Both the position numbers and the translations under genes were made by a program. Below the pieces are notes generated by a model. That model did no database searches, was not told the DNA's origin, and saw only the letters and a list, made by a program, of their open reading frames with translations. From Thuidium tamariscinum (taxonomy: Eukaryota; Streptophyta; Bryopsida; Hypnales; Thuidiaceae), in NCBI GenBank assembly GCA_947034885.2, contig OX344756.2, positions 22,427,489 through 22,491,488 on the forward strand: DNA of 64,000 nt, in the 5' to 3' direction. Positions within the stretch are counted from its first letter, which is position 1; each line of letters begins with the position of its first letter. Positions 37,429-50,273 of this stretch are shown piece after piece.

Positions 37429-38970
37429 GTGTCGTGTTTGTTTGCCTAGGCCACTTTGTGGCTATTTTTTTTGTAATTTTACCCCTACAACGGAATTCCA
37501 TTTCATTTAAGCCAAAAAAAGATTACTTTAATGATTGGGGAATAAAATTCAATACAATCCTAATGAAGTAGCGTGCAGCAAATAAGGAATACACTTGATT
37601 AGAAGATAGCTTGGAGTCTTGGATTACTAGTTTTTTTATTATGGTTAGGGGCTTTATATTAATTTAAAATCAGGACAACTTTTCTAACTATCTTATTAAC
37701 TCTTCATTAAAAAACTGAACCTTTGAAGCACTTCTGAGGGGATCCAACCTTTGTCACCCTATTTTTTTCCAACTATATTAAAAAATGAAAGTTTTTTCCT
37801 ATACCCTATTTTTTATAATCACTTTAAGGATACATCACCAATGCTATGGTGGATTTATCAAAAGTATAAATTTTACCTTCAATGAATTAAACTGGCCCTA
37901 TTTTTTTATCTCACGCCATTTTCTATTACATCACTAGTCTCCCCTCCCCCCCAGGTTTTTCCTTGAGGTAAATCCACCCTCCTGGGTCCACCTTCATTGG
38001 TAGGATTTAACATCTTGCCTAGAGCATTGGCATACTTTTGGAATAACAAACTTTCTGACACACATAGGATTGAGGCATTAATAACTAGCTATGCCTAAGT
38101 CCCAACTTGTAGGGATATAGTATTTTCAATCAAGGCCTGAATATATTTCCAACCAAAAATTGAATTGCATGTTTTTGTCCTTTTTGAGGTTGAGACTAAT
38201 AAAGTTCAATTACAAACTTGCAACCTATTTCCAATTACATAAGGAATTCAACATAGCTCCTCATTGAGTTTCATGGGGGAAATTTTTTTCCTCTATAGGA
38301 AAATAGATTTGAGACAGATTTGGAATTTTTCTATATTTTTCCACCAAATAAAAATTTATTGTGGATTTTTTTTGTTCAAATTTTTTGAACCTATTTTTGA
38401 CATATAGGTATTTCTAATTCTAATCATAGGCCGGTGTGGAAATGTCAAGGAAATCAATAAATCATAATGCATCATAATCATAATGAGCCAATTACTCCCA
38501 CTTCCTATGCTCAAAAATAGAATAGTCTAGACTTTAAAAGTGGGAGGTTGATTATAAAGGGGTTAACTACCTTATGCCCCATGTTCCAAATTAGTGAGTG
38601 TAAAAAGTGAAAAGTAGTGGGTAGGAAAATAATTCATAGTGATTTCAATTTTAGGAATTAAATTCTATAAAATTTAGAATCTCCATAATTCCTATCTTTT
38701 TACAACCTCATATTGTAGACAATTTGCTTTAAAATTGCTTAAATGATTGATTATTGGTCCTTCAACTTTAGCTTGTAATGATGCAAAGTTTCCTCACTTG
38801 CACTTTAGAGTCAACAAATGGAAGAATCAAAACTACATTCCAATCCTTGCAATTACACTAAGGTCCTATTTACATTGTAGTTACCTTCTTAGGGAGATCA
38901 TCCATTTTTAATATGATTCCATTCTCATAGATTAGACTTTTTGATTTTTGATCACTTGAAGTGCAACGAT
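37429..38970. other. AT-rich spacer, nothing recognised
   Basis: Stops in all frames. A block near 37925-38020 (ccaccttcattggtaggatttaacatc) resembles 63771-63800 at the right end of the window, a dispersed repeat of unknown type. Confidence 0.5.
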
Positions 38971-39209
38971 GCTAGTATGTGAGCATAGAAGTGTGAGCCT
39001 ATGAGCCTTGAGCCTAAGTATAAGTAAGTATCTTACCCTCATTGAACATATTTATAACATAAACACTTATAATATAGGTGTTTAAAACATAAATACACTA
39101 TAACCATTGAGGTGTCTATATTATAGACACCTATACTATAGGTGTATAGAATTCAAGGCTCATAGGCTCACATTTTCTATGCTCACATATTCTATGCTCA
39201 CATACTAGC
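38971..39209. repeat. Inverted-repeat (foldback) element of about 240 bp
   Basis: GCTAGTATGTGAGCATAGAA followed by TGTGAGCCTATGAGCCTTGA at the left; the same two blocks in reverse at the right, where the outer block is partly doubled. A second smaller palindrome, gtgtctatattatagacac, sits inside. No target duplication identified; probably a MITE. Confidence 0.75.
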
Positions 39210-40639
39210 AACCATGACTTGAAGTGTAGGTGACAACTCACCTTCCATAGGACCCACAAGAGCAACAACAACGTATAGAATGTGTAAAATAGAGGTACCT
39301 ATAGTCCATCATCTAAGCAATTTTTAAGTAAATTTTATGCAATATGAGGCCAATGAAATTTTTGCTAAATAGAAAGATAGGAAATATGAGGACTACAAAT
39401 TTTTCAAAATTCTATTCCTCAAATTGAAATTACTACAATTTTTGGAAGCCCAAAAGTTGTTTGGACTAATAGTTAATGTCTAGAGTCTTCCAATTCCAAT
39501 CATAGACTAAGTATTTTTGCACTCACTACTTCCTACTTTCTTGTTTACTACTTTGGAAGATGTGTTTTGATCTTATAAGGCCTAACCTTAAAAATGGAAG
39601 AAAAAACACATTCCAAGCTTTGATTTAAACTATATTCTAGCCTTAATTGAAAATTGTTGTACTCTACAGGTTGGATATGGGTCCCTGGTCGGGAATGGAT
39701 ACCTCTACCTCACATTGAAGGCATACAATGATTACATTGTGTACATTCATAGCTTTAAATTGATTATATAACAATCCTATGGTTGAAAGTAGTTTACCTA
39801 CATATTGAGAATGGGACCAATAGAATCTTCTTAAAATCTTTATGATAATTTTGTTTTTTGGGCAAAAAAATTTTAATTATGAAATCCATCTAAACTTATT
39901 TTTCTATGTAGGAGATTTTTTTTCTTTAGCTTTCCTAGGATTGCAAATAGGCCGAAGCACTTAAGCGGTTGGAAATAGGTGATCATTTTTATATGGGTGT
40001 ATATTATGCATGTGTGTGTAGATGTTGAGGGTTGTGATTGACTTTAGAGTTCTAAAGTATATTTAACGTCTTAAAATAAGGACACTTTTAGCATTGCTTA
40101 TATAGCACATCCAGATTTAGAAGGTTTCAAGAAAATCTCTTAAGGTCCATGGCTTTTGGAGTAGAAGTTGGCCTCTAGAGGTAATAAAAGTACTATAAAG
40201 GCATACAAATGTTCAAAAATTAGAATATACTATAAACTAGGGGAGCCCATATTCTAAGTTCTTTTTAACCCTAAAGATCTTTGTATCAATTATTAAAAAA
40301 TATATACAAACTTGCCAGAATATAGTACCAATAACATAGGTTTGAATTTTGAAAATCAATATTTATCTACTTTTTAGAATTTGGAACTATAAGACCTTAT
40401 TTTTTACTAGTGTAAGGGGCTTGCGTTAAGAAATTGGGTCTAAAAGTATTGTTTGTGTGAGATACGGTCGAGCAAAGTAGTACAATGTTTTTGGTCAAGG
40501 TTGTCTAAGCTTTTGACAATGTGGCTTTGTCAAGCTTTCAAGTTTTATAATTCAAATTCTACTTTGCAAAACAAAAAGAGGATAAACTTTAGAAAAATAT
40601 TGCATATCTAACCATGTGATTTTATAATAGAGTAGTACA

Positions 40640-43190
40640 AGTAAGTGTGGAAGAAGTTTTAGAAACTTTAACTATATAGATTGTGAGATACTTGCATTTA
40701 AAGTGAAGAAAATAAATTTTTTTACACCTCACTTGTCTAGATTTTTTGGCTTTGAATCTTCTTAACTTAAAACTTTTGTTCTATTGATTTTGATTTTCTA
40801 ATTATTTTATGTTGAACTAGCAGTTGGTGCTTGCTTTGCCATGCATTCATCATTAGAATTTTATTATACTTTTGATGTATTAAATAGAATGCAGAACAAT
40901 AATTTCAATAAACTTTTAATAAAATAAAAAAATCTAAAATCTTGCTGTCATTATTTTGTAAGTAAGCATATGTGGAAATGTCCAATAGAAATTTATTGAA
41001 TGATAACCCCGAAGGGACCATGGTGCGTTTTTTGGCAACATAGCTTTTTTGGGCATGTGCATGTGGGTAGAGATTTCCATATTTTTGGCCCAAATTTTCA
41101 TAGAAGGTGTAGACAAGGAATATCTTTTATGTGCACAAATTTCAAGATATTTGCAAATATGAGTCAAAAGTTATAGACAAATACGTAGTTTGTTTCTCAA
41201 CTCGGGCAGTTAGGGCAGATCTGAAAAAATCACTTTTTTCAAAATTTAAAACTTGAAATTCATTTTTAAGATTTATATAAACATAAAAATCTTTGAATCA
41301 CTCCGTTTTCATCAATGAGTCAAAAGTTATAAGATGTTTTAGTTTGCGGGCAATTATAGACTCTCTATTCCAAAATAAACTTTGAAGTCCTTTATTGAAC
41401 TCAATTTTCAATATTTTTGGAAAAAAAAATATATATTAGGTAAATATTGTTTATTACAATATTACAACCATTGGAATTAACAATTTTCAATTCCATAACA
41501 AAATTATTAACAATTTAGTATTTTGATTCATTTACTTCTTTCTTACTATTTTTTTCCAATATGTTGTACAATTCCAAATGATCTGAAAATTTTCAAGCAT
41601 GTAGCCAACTTGCCTTGATGAGTGAATTTAAAGAATTGCAACCATTTTGGACATTTTTTCATAAAAATGTGACCTTGTGAAGTTCAGCTGTCTGATTTTT
41701 TGCAAAGCCAAAAACAGCTTTATGTCAATTCAAATGCTAGTATCTTGCAATCTACTTAGTGAAAATTTCTGAAATTTTTTCCTCATCTTTTTAAATTAGC
41801 TTAATACAAGATCTTGCGGTTGGATGTGTCCAAATATATTAATTTTTTTTTTATACTTGTCCTAAAAATGACAGTTTTGGAGCGTTTTTGGTGAAAATGT
41901 AGTCAAGGAATTAAAATCTTGTTGTCATTATTTTGTAAGTAAGCATAAATGGAAATGTACAATAGAAGTTTATTGAATGATAAATAAAACAAACCCAATG
42001 GTGAATAGTATAAAAGATACACATACATTAGAATGCATTAGAAATTTGACTCAATTGTTACTAACAATGGCAACTCAAATGGAAGAATTGAAAAGAAGAA
42101 CTTATAAATCTCAAAAACTTCATAAACAACTTAATTGTTGTGAAATCAAAAATCACTTTTGTTCAATAAATTTCTTAAATCATTTGGTAGTAGCAATAGA
42201 AAATTGAAATCATGAAAGTTGAAAGCCCACAAAAGCACAAAATCATAGAAGTTCAAAGAAGTGTAAAGCCTAGAGAAGCAATGGAATTGCTACCTCTATA
42301 ATATCACCCTATGGATCCTCTTTAATATCACCCTAATTGCAATGACTACACTATTTCTCTAATATCACCCTTTGTAAAAAGTGATATCAGAAAGGTAATT
42401 TGTGAATTGCTATTCTATTCCTATAATATCACATTGTGTGAAAATACAATTTCTATATATGCATGATTGAAAATACTTTTATAAAATATTTAAAATAATA
42501 ACTTTGAAGACTTATTGAAATCATTATTGTACATTCTATTCAAATATATAAAAAAAAATTCAATATGTGATACAATGAATGCGTAGCATAGCAAGCACAA
42601 GCCCCTAGTATTAATGATAGCATTTGTGATATTGCAGAGGGACTTATGATTTTAGTAGTATGATATTGAATAGTTGAGTTGAAAATCTAGGAAAAATGCA
42701 CTTAATTTTTTCTCATTAAAAAATTATCAAGTAGGAATAGATTAAGAATTGAAGCAAAAACTAAATTGTTAATAGCTTTAAGATGCAATTGAATGACATT
42801 AATCCCAATTGTGAAAATTTTCTAGCAAACAAACTTAACCATGTCTAACAATTTTCTTTAAAAAATTGTAAAAATTTCATTCAAAAATAAATTCTATAAG
42901 TTATTTTTATAAGAAAATGCTTACATTGCTCAAAAACAAAGATTTTCCATAACTCTCTCATTACTAGTCCAAACAAAATGAATCAAAACTTTACATTTTG
43001 AAAAATATAATATTTGTAAAAACAAAATTTAACAAAATTGTTTTGACTTTTTTGTGGTTTTTTATTGCCTAGCAACCTCCATTTTTTCTTTTTGTGCCAT
43101 GATTGTTTGCTCTAGGTGTTGATTGAAAAAGAATTAATTTTTTATAAATTTCTTGCAAAATCACACATCTTCAAAAGAAATTTAAAATAT
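40640..43190. repeat. Dispersed AT-rich repeat, copy B, interrupted
   Basis: 40640-40780 and 42705-43190 together match 24640-25260. The gap between them is filled by the TIR element at 40817-42608, showing that the element entered an older repeat. Confidence 0.65.
40817..42608. mobile_element. 1.79-kb element with ~100-bp terminal inverted repeats
   Basis: The left end is CTAGCAGTTGGTGCTTGCTT and the right end, reversed, CTAGGGGCTTGTGCTTGCTA; similarity extends for about 95 bp into each side (GCATTCAT, AATAGAATG, TTTCAATAA landmarks). Inside, a block of about 80 bp (tcttgttgtcattattttgtaagtaagcat) occurs twice, at 40934-41010 and 41914-41985. A 76-codon plus frame (41977-42207, MINKTNPMVN start, a MATQMEELKRRTYKSQKLHK stretch) has coding-like composition but no recognised domain. 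No transposase and no clear target duplication, so the superfamily is unresolved. Confidence 0.7.
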
Positions 43191-45708
43191 ATACTAGAAA
43201 TTGAAACAATAGGAACCTATATAGATCGAAATTGCTTCCTAAAGGGACCAATATTCCATTAGGGTTTAATCAACTATTCAATGTTTATAAAATATTAGAT
43301 GTACTATAAGAGCATTTGGTTTTCTAATCTTAGAAAAAAAATGAAAGAAAAAAAAGAAAATTTGATACTTCACTTAGATGCCTTAAACATCTAAATATCT
43401 ATTTTAATCTAAAATATGGTCTAAGGGAAGAACCAACATCATGAACTCAAGTGAGTAAGGCCGGCCTGAGTTGCTCCAACACCCTCCAACACTTGGTTGA
43501 AAGTCCAGTAGCTCTAGATTTTGCAAACAAGCTAGATCTCACTTTTTGAGAACTTACTCGCACTTCAATCTAACTTAGAATACTAAGACAATTGGAAGTG
43601 ACAAACATTATTAGTGATTGAAGAGAGAGATATGAAGGAATCTTTGAGCCATATTGACTTTGATGACCATAATTTAGCTTGACAAAAAACAATTAGAAAA
43701 GAATAGTTTGATTTTGAGAAGTTTAGAGGTTTGCCAAATTAGAGAAAAGTTAAAAAAACCTTAGTTGTAGTGAAATTGACTTTTAAGACCATTTAGTGAT
43801 TAACTTCAAAAATTAGATTATATTAGGATATTTTATAAGGAGGCCATTCAAAAGAAAAAGAAAGAACTCAAAAGATAAAGAAAACTACAAAAAGAAGTTA
43901 AGAGAAAGAAAGAGGCTTTGAGGAAAATATCCCATTCAAAAGTATTTAAGAAAATAACAAACATCACATCTAAATACGAGAACGTCAAGATGGAAGTGGA
44001 GCGAGCGCAACGCAGGGAATTGAGGAATTCATGGAGTCATGCAAAGACCTTGAAGTCGTCATGATGGAAGTTAACCCTTGAAAATCCCTAGTCATTTCCA
44101 TTTTGTCCCATAATTGCATGTAGAAGTAGGAATTAGCTATCATTCATTTAGGTAGTAACACAGAATTAGAGATAATCAGAACAAATCACTTCATTACAAA
44201 ATACAAGCTAAAATCGATAAGAAATGTAGATCTTTGAAATTTAAGCTTTTGATTAGAAGTAGAAGTGAAAAATAAAAGATAAAAATACTCCTAAAGAAAA
44301 AGGAATTTATAGGTAAATTATGGTGAACCGGATGACAATCAGAATTTACTTACAATTAACTTTATCCAAGTAGTAAAATACGGAATTAAATTTAGATTAA
44401 AAAGAGAAGGAGAAAAAGGGAAACCAAAAAGATTTAATTGCTTAGGTGAAAGGAGTTTGATTGTGTAAAATTTTGATAAACTGGACAATAGTCAAGATTT
44501 ACCAAAAGACGTCACTTTTTATCCCAAAGTCAAATATTGAAGTTTTTACTTTTGAAAGGGTAAAATCATCCCTCTTTTGACTCAAAATTATCTATTCTAG
44601 TGTTTAACTAAAGTAGACCAAATTAGTCAGGTAATCTCTTAATTAGATTTAGAAAGGCAACCAAAAAGATAGAATTCTATATAGATATCTTAGAACAAAA
44701 AAAACTCAAATCTACTTTGAATTTGATCAACAACGAAGAAACTAAAGCTTTCGCTGGAAGTTGGCTCATTGGAATAAAAGTCAAGTAAGGTTGACCAACT
44801 AAAAGTGAAACGTTAGACTCTTAGGAAAATTAAAGATTAGAAAATAACTAAAAATTACTCAATTGATTTCAGTAGTTAGAATACTTGCAATTAACGGATG
44901 AAGTTCTAAAGATTCATATCCAAACTTCATCCTCCATTATCCAATAGGGAATTAGGATAGCCAGAGATTTCTTTGAATAAGAGTAGAAATAGCTTTACAA
45001 AATTAGTCCAATCACTTGACTTTAGTCATCACTTAGCAAAGCAAAATAACCAAAACCGGCTAACTCATAAGGGTTAAGATATTTTAACTCAATAATTACA
45101 CATAGGCCAATTAAGAGTAGGAAACTTAGGAAGGTCCATTGCTTGGAAGGTGTAATTGGATTACACGTAGGATAGACACCCACTAAAAATTATCCACAAA
45201 AACTTTAGAACCCGGTTGTATACACTTTATTCCAAGGGTGGGAATAAAGCGCCCACAGTGAGTACTAGCAATTTAAGCTGATACATGTAACCATTGGTGC
45301 TATACATGTAAGAATCAATGCTACTTTGTAATGTGTAGATGCTAATTCCACTTGCTACTATAAAACAATAAGAATCAAGCCAGACAAGCTTGAACACCAC
45401 TTGAAAAAAATCTGGGCCTTCCTAAATAATTGTTGAGGGAGCTGCCTCACCTGCACCCATGGCCACATACAAACACTTAGTCAGTTTATAGTCATATGCG
45501 AGGTGTCTTCAGCAACGCTCCAGTTGTTATCCATGTCACAACAATAACATGTGAACATCAGAATTGTCAATTTTCTATTGTAAGCAAAGGTATTGATGAT
45601 CTCTCTTTGTCTATGCTCTCTCATTGTGTGCATCTAAAACCTTGCAGTTCCTTGTTGTCGTGAGCCCCTTCATCTAGTAACCTCACGGAATCCTGTCGAT
45701 TAAGCTAG
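43191..45708. other. AT-rich spacer, nothing recognised
   Basis: No gene, RNA or complete element seen on either strand. Confidence 0.5.
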
Positions 45709-45711
45709 TCT

Positions 45712-45981
45712 CACTATAAGAAACCCTTGTTTTGGATGACAAGCCCTAATTTTTTATGACGGATTTTAGGTGATGTCAATGTTGACAACCCAAAAATTTT
45801 ATGTCATTAAAAATGTCCAATGTAACATCATTTTTGATAGTTCAATGTTTTTATGTTAACATTAATGTTACATTGGTTATTTTTGTTGACATAAAATTTT
45901 TAGGTTGTCAACATTGACATCACCTAAAATCCGTCATAAAAAATTAGGACTTGTCACCAAAGACAAGGATTTCTTACAGTG
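45712..45981. mobile_element. CACTA-type MITE with TCT target duplication
   Basis: 270 bp, beginning CACTATAAGAAACCCTTG and, reversed, CACTGTAAGAAATCCTTG. These are the classic plant CACTA (EnSpm) termini. TCT flanks it at 45709-45711 and 45982-45984, the expected 3-bp duplication. The inverted repeat is about 110 bp per side (acggattttaggtgatgtca and more), leaving only a short centre. It is non-autonomous. Confidence 0.9.
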
Positions 45982-46347
45982 TCTATTGGTATTCCCTCAA
46001 GTTGTATCATCACATGTGCTACAGTTGGCTCAGCACCAATCCGACTGGGTCCGCTCAATGTTGCATCGATCATCACCTCCTTAGTCTCCAAACCGAGTGG
46101 TGGAGTAACGGTGCCCTTGTGGCAATTATACATCAACTTTGCGAAATGGGGTTGATTAATTGGGAGTTCCCAATTATTTGTGCCCTGACTTTGGTTGTAT
46201 TTTTGAAAGAGCTTTAGCCGTTAGTTTGTGAGGTTTGGATGAACGTCCAGTTGTTTTTGACATAATTGTGGCTGTTAGCTTGTGATTTGGCTTGTTTTAC
46301 CACCTGGATGGAGGCAATTAAGGCTTCAATCCTTTCTGGCAACACTA

Positions 46348-46620
46348 AGGTGGGTGCACCTAAAAGTGCCACTTTTTGGTACTGTGCCTAGTAACTATTA
46401 CTGGTCTGATCAAATTTTTATATAGTCTTCTTGGCAAGTGAAAGCATATTTCAATACACCAAAAAACGTAGCATTTGGATATAGTATGCAAAAGTTATTA
46501 AATGTTCAAAGTCTGTTTCTAAAAGCGCTCTAGCTAGATAGGTACATAATGGAATTCAAAAACGTACAGCAATTATAGATGGCACTTTTAGGTGAGGTGT
46601 AATTTTAGGTGTACCCACCT
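46348..46620. mobile_element. 273-bp MITE, AGGTGGGT family, TA target site
   Basis: Begins AGGTGGGTGCACCTAAAA and ends TTTTAGGTGTACCCACCT, an almost perfect inverted repeat, flanked by TA at 46346-46347 and 46621-46622. It is the best-preserved member of the family also seen at 33826 and 9716. It lies about 365 bp from the CACTA MITE. Confidence 0.92.
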
Positions 46621-49305
46621 TAAATGAGCCTGTCATTGTTCTATAGTATCGGATCTTGGTTGTGATCTACCAGCTCATTTCCTTGTGAATATTTTCTCAC
46701 TAGTTTGGAAAATATTCTGGTATTGGTAATATCTTTAATATGGTATTTGGAAGGAGCTTGTGATCTATTAACCACCTGGAATATGATGTAAGTCATTTCA
46801 ATATACATTGGGGTCTAGTATTCTACAATACGTGATGAAAAAATCATAGAAATACATAGTATAATACTGCACTTTTAGAGAGAGAAAGAGAGAGAGAGAG
46901 AAATAAGTTAGAAATAGGAATTGTGTTAAAACTAAGTTAGAAATTGGAATAGATTGTGATTTGAGGGAATTCAATCAAATTATAAGTTGAGTGAGTTAAA
47001 ATTAATTTTGAATTAAGAATCAATTGGTCAAGTGAATGTGTAGTAGTCCAATTAACTTGACTAAATATGTAGATTACTTAATAGGATTTTTACTTTGAAC
47101 ATTTTGTATGAATTTTGGTGATAATTTTGAGTTTTGAGAGGCTTTTTAGTGTGTTTGTGTTCTAATTGGATGATTTTATACTTCTTTTTATCACATTGGG
47201 AATGCAGTTTGAGTCAATTTTGTGATGTAAATTCCAAATTGGATTTGATTGTAGTCTGCCGAGTAAAGCTAATTTGATGGTTGGAGGATGGCAAGTCAAA
47301 GTTGAATCCTAGTTGGAAGATCTGTGGAGGAAATCCAAGTCAGATTCTTAATTAGCAATCCGAAGTAGTTGGAGGATGGTGGGTGTTTGTCAGTTTTCAA
47401 TTGGCTTTGCTTGGCTGGCAAAAGTTAGGTTTTGCGTTCCAACTTGGCTTTTGCTGTACAATTAGGTTTCCAAATCGGGGCAGTTTGGTAACTGAATTGG
47501 AAGTTCTTATTAGTTTGTGTTTTACAATTTGGTTGGCACCCAGTGTTGAAAGAGTCTGTTGCGAGTCCCAATCCAAGTTGGCTGTGTATTTGTGTTTGTT
47601 TGTGTGTGTATTTCCAAATGGAAAATTTGTTTGGTTTTGTGGATGTGTGTGCTGAGTGGTCAGCATTTGTGTTTGAATCTGTGTCTAAGTCGAGGAACTT
47701 GTACAAGTGATGGAAGAGTTAATTCCATCTATGGAGGAGAAGTGATTACCTATTTTGGAATAATTGAGAGAGAATTATTGCCAATTAAAAGTGTAGAAAT
47801 TGGAGGACAGTAGGAACTGTAGAATTTTAAGTTTATAATTTGCTATAGTGAGATGGAAGCAATTAGGGAATCAGTGGTATGTGGAAGTTAGATTTAAAAC
47901 ATGATTCCTATTTGGAGAATGTGAATCAACGCAAAGAGAAAATTGTGGTGAATTAAGAAAGGATCTAATTAGAGAATATAGTAGGACATGGGTAAATTGA
48001 TAAAACTGTAGAAGGTGTCCTATTCAGAGATTTTGAGTACAGATTATATGGAAACAATTGCAATGTTTAATGGTGATTTGCTCACCAAGTCAGAATTAAT
48101 TTAAGGCTATGGCAAGCTAATTTGAAGCCTATGTTGAGTGTGTTAAGCCTATGTGTATGCTAGATTAATTTTCAAGTTGGATTATAGTATTGAATGATGT
48201 AGATGGAGTGCAAATGGGAAATATATGTGTCAGTTGTTGTAAGGGTAGAGTGTTGTTTCCAATTTGGTTGGAAAAGAGTTCATGTGTATGTTTGTGCATG
48301 TTGGGATGTTATATGATGAATGCCAAATTAGAAGTTGTTTTGATGTGATGTTAAAAATACAATTTGGAGTAATTCAATGAACTATGATGTTGATTGGTGG
48401 TTGCTTTCTAATTGGCTTTAAGCCAGTATCAATTACCAATTAGGAGTTGAAGGCAATTGGTGTGTGTAAGAAGTGATAACATTTTGAATTGAGAGCAAAT
48501 GGGTAATGATGGATGAGAGTAAAATTAAGAAAGTTAAGCCCAAGTTGACTTGTGAAAATTGCCCATATTGCAATAAAATTTATCCTACAATTGAGTCCTT
48601 TTCAAAAACTTTGAGACATGTGTTAATGAGAAAAGAGGTTGTAGTACCATCAAGGAAGGACAAGTATTATTAGGTAGATGGAGCCAAATTGGATGCTAAT
48701 CCTGAAAGAAGATCAAAGTTGTGATGCTGAAAAGAGTAATTTGGAGGCTAGAGCAAGAAAAGATTAAAAGAAGAAAAGAATTACAATTTGGGGAATTAAT
48801 TCTTATCCTTGTAGTTTTAAGAGTGGAGAGTGAAATTTGATAATTAGTAATTTAGTGTGAAAAAAACATTTATTTGTGAATTAAAAAAACAATTTGACTT
48901 CTTAGTTGAGTTGCAATGACAATTAGGTGTATTAGAAGCAATCATATTTAAAAGTCCTCGAACGAACTTTACACTTAGGATTTAGAAATACCAAATAGGA
49001 TCTAAATCACTCTACAAGATGTCCAACTAATTGTCGATATTTGTTTATGAATGATGGCGTATTCTAATTGATTAGAAATTGTGGAGTATAATTATTTATT
49101 TGTAGTCAAATTAAAGGTAATTAATTGCAAGTATATCAAATTGTATATTTGAATGAAATTTGTCAAATTAATAAATAGCCAGATTGAAATGGACAATGAA
49201 ACTTATGAACTTTTGGTTAACACAAGTCTATTGAAACATATGAATATGTTGCATTAGTTTAGTGTCAAATTGACTGTACATATGTTGAATGGCAATGTGC
49301 ATTAT
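46621..49305. other. AT-rich spacer with GA microsatellite and a short Cys-containing frame
   Basis: A GA-rich run lies at about 46876-46904. At 48506-48673 a 55-codon plus frame reads VKPKLTCENCPYCNKIYP and then SKTLRHVLMRKE, with a CxxCPYC cluster and a downstream His. This resembles a zinc-ribbon fragment, but the frame is short and isolated, so I leave it as a note. Nothing else is recognised. Confidence 0.4.
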
Positions 49306-49604
49306 CTTGCTTGTGGATTGTCAGTCAAGCTTTTTCTTTGTGACCAATTGCTTGAGCACTTTCAATTATTGTCAATTTGATTAACAAATCTCCCATGATC
49401 TAAATTATTTATGCACCATTTTTAATTATTTACACAAGACAATTGGACAATTTACAACTTTTATGTTCAATTGTCTTGTGTAACTAATTAGAAATGGTGC
49501 ATAAATAATTTAGATCATAGAAGATGTGTGAATCAAATTGATGGTAATTGAGAATGCTCAAGTGATTGGTTACAAAGAGAAAACTTGACTGACAAACAAC
49601 AAGA
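49306..49604. repeat. Long foldback, arms of about 145 bp
   Basis: The left arm runs from cttgcttgtggattgtcagtc through gatctaaattatttatgcac to ttacacaagacaattg. The right arm carries the same landmarks in reverse, with roughly 85-90 % identity and a loop of about 20 bases. Either a MITE or a transcribed hairpin locus; no target duplication was found. Confidence 0.85.
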
Positions 49605-50273
49605 CGGTCGTAGGTCTATAAGTCACACGATCTTAGGCCCATATCTATGACAAATTGACTCAAGATAGCTAGAGCAAATGGGGCAGATATAAAGATTAAA
49701 TCGAATGAACGAGGAATGTTTTCAAACACTTTCTACTATGTATACCGGACAAATTGATAGAAATGATGGATTTGATATTTGCACATAATCAACAAATAGG
49801 TAAATAACATAGCATAGCCTACACTGAAAGAATATTAAAAAAAGATTGAATTGAAGATTTATTTTTCTAAAAGTTTAATTGTATTTTAAAATATGTACCT
49901 TGAAATTTTGATTAAGTTAATCATGCATGTATTTTGCAAGACAAATTAACAAACTTAAGACTATTTGACAAGAGTATTTGATGCAAATCAACCACTATAT
50001 AAGATTAGGATAGCATCCATTGTCTCTTATATATTAGTATTAGTAATGGATGGTGAATAATTGACACTAAGTATAAATTTTATTATTTATTCTCCAAATC
50101 AATAATCAAAATGTCATTTATAAGTATCCAAAATACAAAATAAGTGACCTTACTTACAATACAATAGACTTATTTGCCTTTCTTTGTGGAACTACCCACT
50201 TATACTATTTGCCTTGACTTTTTATCAAATAGTTAAAGTTCATATTACACTAACAAAGGATCAACCTACAACA
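49605..50273. other. AT-rich spacer, nothing recognised
   Basis: No open frame or structure of note. Confidence 0.5.

Noticed and set aside
45954-46217. Overlapping frames on both strands beside the CACTA MITE
   Set aside because: They run into the MITE end and show no domain.
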